Assembly: GCA_936933955.1 (NCBI GenBank)
Contig: CAKZIN010000043.1
Location: 1-49,036, forward strand
Direction: 5' to 3'
Length of the DNA stretch: 49,036 nt
Source: an uncultured Sphingopyxis sp.
GTDB taxonomy: Bacteria; Pseudomonadota; Alphaproteobacteria; Sphingomonadales; Sphingomonadaceae
The position numbers were made by a program, and so were the translations under genes. The notes below the pieces were generated by a model. That model had not been told where the DNA came from, made no database searches, and was given only the letters and a program-made list of their open reading frames with translations. Below, in pieces: positions 45,570 through 49,036 of the stretch; position 1 is the first letter of the stretch, and each line of letters begins with the position of its first letter.

Positions 45570-47228
45570 ATGGGTCTGCCGGGCGAACTCGATATTCAGC
45601 GCTATGTGCGCAGGCCGGGCGAGCTGGCGGTGCCGCTCGCGCTGTTGCCTGGCGCCTGCGCAATCGTCGACCTCGACCTGCCGGGGGACCACCGCGCGAT
45701 CATCCTCGCCGCCAACGAGACATTCCGCGCCTGGTGCGCCGATGGTCTCGACGCGCGACGCCACGGCGGGATCGTGCGCGCGATGATCGAATTGCGTCGC
45801 TCGGAGCCGAGGCGCGAAAGCCATGATTTCGTGTGGGACGAGCCACAGTTCGGCGGGAGGAGCTACGACGTCGCGCTGCGCCGCTTGGTCGGCGGACGCA
45901 TGCTGCTCGCGCTTAATGATCGCACGCGTCAGAGCCGCAGCGAAGCAGCGCTAAAGCGTGAAGCGGTGAGCGATGAACTGACCGGCCTTCCCAACCGCGT
46001 CGGGCTGATCGAAACGCTGGGGGAGATCACACCCGACGACGGTCGCCACGCGCTGCTGCTCGTCGATCTCGCCCGTTTCAGCCGCATCAATGAAAGCATC
46101 GGCGCGCTCGCTGGGGACGAGCTGCTGTTGGCGGCGGCCAACCGGCTCCGCCGTGCGCTGCGCCAGGGCGACACCCTCGCGCGGATCGGCGCCGATGAAT
46201 TCGCCATCCTCCTCAAACTGCGAGAGGACGACGCGGAGGCGCTCGCCATCCGCCTGCTCGCCCTGTTCGAAGACCCGTTCCGCATAGGCGAGCTGCGCCT
46301 GGCGATCGAGGCGGCGGTGGGCGGACTGTCCGGCATCGTCGCCGGCGAACTTGGGGGCCCTGAGGAGTGGCTGCGGCGCGCGCAGATCGGGCTCAAGGAT
46401 GCCAAGCGCTCCGGCCAGTCGCCCCGCTTCTACGCGGCCGGGCGGCGCCGCGATGCGCGCGCGCGGCTCGACTGCGAATCCGCGCTCCGCAGCGCGATCG
46501 AGCAAGGCGGCATCGAATGCGCCTTTCAACCGCTGGTCGACCTCCCCTCGCGCCGGATCGTGGGCTTTGAATCGCTCGCACGCTGGCGCCGCGACGGGGA
46601 GAGCGTGACGCCCGACAAGTTCATCCCGATCGCGGAGGAGAGCGGCCTCATCGTGCCGCTGGGGCGACTGGTGCTGCAGCGCGCGCTGGCCACCCTCGCC
46701 GAATGGGACGCGCTCGCCGGGGGGGCGGTTCCGCTGCACGTCGCGGTCAACGTGTCCGCGCTCCAGCTGCTGCGCGACGACCTTGGCGACGCGGTCGACC
46801 GGGCCGCTGCGCAAGCGGGCGTCGGGGTCGAGCGGCTGGTGGTGGAGATGACCGAAAGCGCCATCGTCGCCGATCCCGAGCGCGCGGAGGCGGTGTTCCG
46901 CGACCTCGCCAGGCGCGGGGTGCGCGTCGCAATGGACGATTTCGGCACGGGCTACTCAAATATCGCCAGCCTCTCCCGACTGCCTATCGACACGCTCAAG
47001 ATCGACCGCAGCCTGATTGCCGGAGTCGAGGAACGCGACGACGCGCGCGCCATCGTTCGCACCATCCAGAGCCTCGCCGACGCTCTCGGCATGCGCACCA
47101 CCGCGGAGGGAATCGAGAGCGAAGCGGTCGCTCGCGAAATCGCCGAAATCGGCTGCCATCACGGCCAGGGCTACCTGTTCGCCCGGCCGCTGTCGCCGAG
47201 CGACGCCTGGCGCGCCATCGCCGCCTGA
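45570..47228 (+). CDS. Diguanylate cyclase-like/phosphodiesterase: degenerate GGDEF, intact-looking EAL
   Basis: 552 aa. A PAS-like N-terminal part (about 30-120) is followed by a GGDEF domain starting at SDELTGLPNR (134-143), in which the signature reads GADEF (207-211), so the cyclase site lacks the second Gly. The EAL domain (about 300-550) has ESL at 334-336, NVSALQL, EMTES, DDFGTGYS (456-463), LKIDRS (Lys477) and AEGIE (Glu513), all catalytic or metal residues of active phosphodiesterases. It is probably a c-di-GMP phosphodiesterase, with the GGDEF acting as a GTP sensor or dead domain. No membrane helices or signal peptide. Confidence 0.9.
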   Translation: MGLPGELDIQRYVRRPGELAVPLALLPGACAIVDLDLPGDHRAIILAANETFRAWCADGLDARRHGGIVRAMIELRRSEPRRESHDFVWDEPQFGGRSYDVALRRLVGGRMLLALNDRTRQSRSEAALKREAVSDELTGLPNRVGLIETLGEITPDDGRHALLLVDLARFSRINESIGALAGDELLLAAANRLRRALRQGDTLARIGADEFAILLKLREDDAEALAIRLLALFEDPFRIGELRLAIEAAVGGLSGIVAGELGGPEEWLRRAQIGLKDAKRSGQSPRFYAAGRRRDARARLDCESALRSAIEQGGIECAFQPLVDLPSRRIVGFESLARWRRDGESVTPDKFIPIAEESGLIVPLGRLVLQRALATLAEWDALAGGAVPLHVAVNVSALQLLRDDLGDAVDRAAAQAGVGVERLVVEMTESAIVADPERAEAVFRDLARRGVRVAMDDFGTGYSNIASLSRLPIDTLKIDRSLIAGVEERDDARAIVRTIQSLADALGMRTTAEGIESEAVAREIAEIGCHHGQGYLFARPLSPSDAWRAIAA

Positions 47229-47232
47229 TCGG

Positions 47233-48417
47233 CTAGTGCGCCGCCAGCGCGGCGTCGATCAGCGCGCCGCTCGCGCTGGCGTCGGGAAAGCCCGCGGCGA
47301 TCCAGTCGCTCTCGATCCGCTTGAGGAGCCGCGCGACCTCCGGCCCGGCGAGCACGCCGCGCGCGATGAGGTCGCGGCCTTTCACCGGAAACTGCGGCGG
47401 TTGGAAAGATAGCAACGCCGCCGCACCCTTTGCGTCGCCGCGCAGCAGCGTCGTATCGAGTGCCGCCGCTGCGCCGATGCGATAGGCAAGCTCGGCCCCG
47501 TAAATGCGAGGCGCTTCCAGCACCGCGGCGAGATGCTTGCGCTGGCGGGTGGAAAACCGCAGCCGCGCGGCCATGGCATCCGCCGCTCGCGCATCCGGCG
47601 GCCCGAGCGCCACCAGCCGCCGTAGCGCATCGGGCGCAACCCCCGCCGCCGCCTCCGTCGCCACCAGCGCCGCCAGCCGGGCGGGACCGTCGGGGAGCGC
47701 CTCCCCCGCAACCTCGGCGAGCACCTCCAGCCGCGCCATCCGCTCCACCGCCTCAACAGGGTCGGGCAGCGCGAGCAGGCGGAGCAGCTCGTCCGCGACG
47801 CGCTCGCGCGACAGCGCGCGCAGCGTTCGGGCGTGGCTTGCGATCACCCCCTCCGTCGCCGCATCGCGCTCCCCATCGCCGAAGCGCGCGTCGAAACGGA
47901 ACCAGCGCAGGATGCGCAGATGATCCTCCGCAATCCGCGTCGCGGCATCGCCGATGAACCGCACTCGCCGGGCGGAGAGATCGGCGAGGCCCCCGACCGG
48001 ATCGAACAGCTCCCCCGAAACGACGTCGGCGTACATGGCGTTGATCGTGAAGTCGCGGCGTGCCGCGTCCTCCGCCCAGTCGTCGGCGAAGGCGACGGTG
48101 GCGCGGCGGCCGTCGGTGGCGACGTCGCGGCGCAGCGTCGTCACCTCGAAAGGACGCCCTTCGGCGACCGCGGTGACCGTGCCGTGGGCGATGCCGGTGG
48201 GCACCGCCTTCAGCCCCGCCGCCTGGAGCCGCTCGACCACCTCCACGGGCCGCAGCACCGTCGCGAGGTCGACGTCGGTCACCGGCAACCCCGCGAGCGT
48301 GTCGCGCACCGCTCCACCCACCGCGCGCGGGCGCCCGAAGCGCGGTTCGTCCAGCGCCGTCGCCACCCGCAGCAGCGCGGGATCGTGCCGCCATTCCGCA
48401 TCGGGCAGCACCGTCAC
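47233..48417 (-). CDS. cca: CCA tRNA nucleotidyltransferase (class II, poly(A) polymerase head domain)
   Basis: 394 aa, GTG start in a GTGA overlap with the upstream gene. The nucleotidyltransferase head contains GGAVRDTLAG (34-43), DVDLAT (48-53) and the RRDFTINAMYADV block (119-131), then the head-neck residues AEDHLRILRWFRFDARFG. It adds or repairs the 3'-CCA of tRNAs. There is no HD domain at the C-terminus, only a helical body and tail. Annotators also call such proteins polynucleotide adenylyltransferase; CCA addition is the likelier role because alphaproteobacteria usually have one such gene. Confidence 0.92.
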   Translation of the reverse strand: MTVLPDAEWRHDPALLRVATALDEPRFGRPRAVGGAVRDTLAGLPVTDVDLATVLRPVEVVERLQAAGLKAVPTGIAHGTVTAVAEGRPFEVTTLRRDVATDGRRATVAFADDWAEDAARRDFTINAMYADVVSGELFDPVGGLADLSARRVRFIGDAATRIAEDHLRILRWFRFDARFGDGERDAATEGVIASHARTLRALSRERVADELLRLLALPDPVEAVERMARLEVLAEVAGEALPDGPARLAALVATEAAAGVAPDALRRLVALGPPDARAADAMAARLRFSTRQRKHLAAVLEAPRIYGAELAYRIGAAAALDTTLLRGDAKGAAALLSFQPPQFPVKGRDLIARGVLAGPEVARLLKRIESDWIAAGFPDASASGALIDAALAAH

Positions 48418-49036
48418 GCGCGCGCCTCCGTACGATTGAGCGCGTGCGGTTCGGCGTCGAGGCCGAGCGCCGCGCCGATGTTGCGGATCATCCCTGCGGT
48501 CGCGCCCCACACGCGCTCCTCGCCCACTTCGATGTCCCAATAATGGCGCTCGATCCCCTGCCATACGCCCGATCGCGCGATTTGCTGCGCGGGATCGAAC
48601 AGGCGATCGACCGGCGCTTCGAAGATATGCGCGACCTCGCTCTCCTGCGGGGCGAGCGGGAGGTCGGGGTCGATCACCGCGATCACCGGAGTGACGTGAA
48701 AGCCGGTGCCGGTGCGATAGGGCGCGATCGCCCCCACCACGCGCGCGGCGTCGGGCGGCAGCGCGACCTCCTCCCACGCTTCGCGCAGCGCTGCGGCGAT
48801 GGCGTCGCGATCGCCTGGGTCGATCCGCCCGCCGGGAAAGGCGGTCTGGCCGGAGTGGCGCCGCAGGTGCGACTGGCGGCGGGTGAGCAGCAGCTGCGGG
48901 CGCGGACGCTCGACGAACGCCACCAGCACCGCGGCCGGCGTGAAGCTTCCCTCGGCCGACAGCGGCGCGTCGCCGTCGTGCGGCAACTGGCCTCCGCGGG
49001 CGAGGCGCCGCGCCAGTTCCTCGGCGAGCGCACTCA
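48414..49036 (-). CDS. CoA pyrophosphatase, NUDIX family (5' end at window edge)
   Basis: The NUDIX block GGRIDPGDRDAIAAALREAW with EEVAL (residues about 50-75) and the family's SGQTAFPGG just before it mark the CoA/acyl-CoA diphosphatase (NudL/CoA pyrophosphatase) group, which cuts CoA at the pyrophosphate bond. A TTG at 48984-48986 is a possible start, but the frame stays open upstream to the edge with SALAEELARRLARGG, which looks like a true N-terminus. The window's last bases (TG on the minus strand) are the end of a likely start codon whose first base lies one position outside. It overlaps cca by 4 bp. Confidence 0.88.
   Translation of the reverse strand, partial: SALAEELARRLARGGQLPHDGDAPLSAEGSFTPAAVLVAFVERPRPQLLLTRRQSHLRRHSGQTAFPGGRIDPGDRDAIAAALREAWEEVALPPDAARVVGAIAPYRTGTGFHVTPVIAVIDPDLPLAPQESEVAHIFEAPVDRLFDPAQQIARSGVWQGIERHYWDIEVGEERVWGATAGMIRNIGAALGLDAEPHALNRTEARA

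Overview
The window is a gene-dense, very GC-rich stretch of chromosome from an alphaproteobacterium, most likely Sphingomonadales (Sphingomonas-like). This rests on the nadD-rsfS-rlmH-envC order, the Mg-type HemB, the DUF4402 secreted protein, the DUF1013/TrcR regulator, GGAAC-N16-CGTT (EcfG-type) promoters and dispersed palindromes typical of sphingomonads. No phage, transposase, CRISPR array, rRNA or tRNA was found. The content is mostly core genome, and no clearly new multi-gene system stands out. The interest lies in regulation and in intergenic structure.

Left part (1-14 kb): a minus-strand operon nadD-rsfS-rlmH-envC-like; two small plus-strand hypotheticals; acetyl-CoA synthetase; an inner-membrane metallo-beta-lactamase-fold hydrolase; a TerC-family transporter behind a strongly structured leader; the riboflavin genes ribD-ribE with a small membrane protein; a lipoprotein; a tightly overlapping operon zf-CHCC / TldD / DUF924 / EEP hydrolase; and a secreted DUF4402 protein.

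Middle (14-31 kb): an ABC ATPase without a visible permease, a WGxxGxxG protein with an intrinsic terminator, nadB, an FMN-dependent alpha-hydroxy-acid oxidase, class I fumarase behind an intrinsic terminator, a secreted serine hydrolase, an M23 peptidase, the run hemB-GNAT-fused MFS/spermidine synthase, a siderophore-type TonB receptor with a Fur-like box, and recF.

Right part (31-49 kb): a sigma54-type promoter in front of a 43-aa membrane peptide and a PspC-domain protein; rpoC and rpoB separated by a palindromic element; a divergent DUF2975 / YozG-type regulator pair with a cluster of TATCG motifs; csbD under a near-perfect EcfG promoter; trcR (DUF1013); an acidic hypothetical; parC; a degenerate-GGDEF/EAL protein; and a CCA-adding enzyme with a CoA pyrophosphatase cut by the window edge.

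Two families of long intergenic inverted repeats occur: four copies of a CTCCCC...GGGGAG type and two copies of a TGCCCCTGC...GCAGGGGCA type. All positions and motifs were read by eye from the sequence. Family names come from recognised motifs and general knowledge, not from a search.
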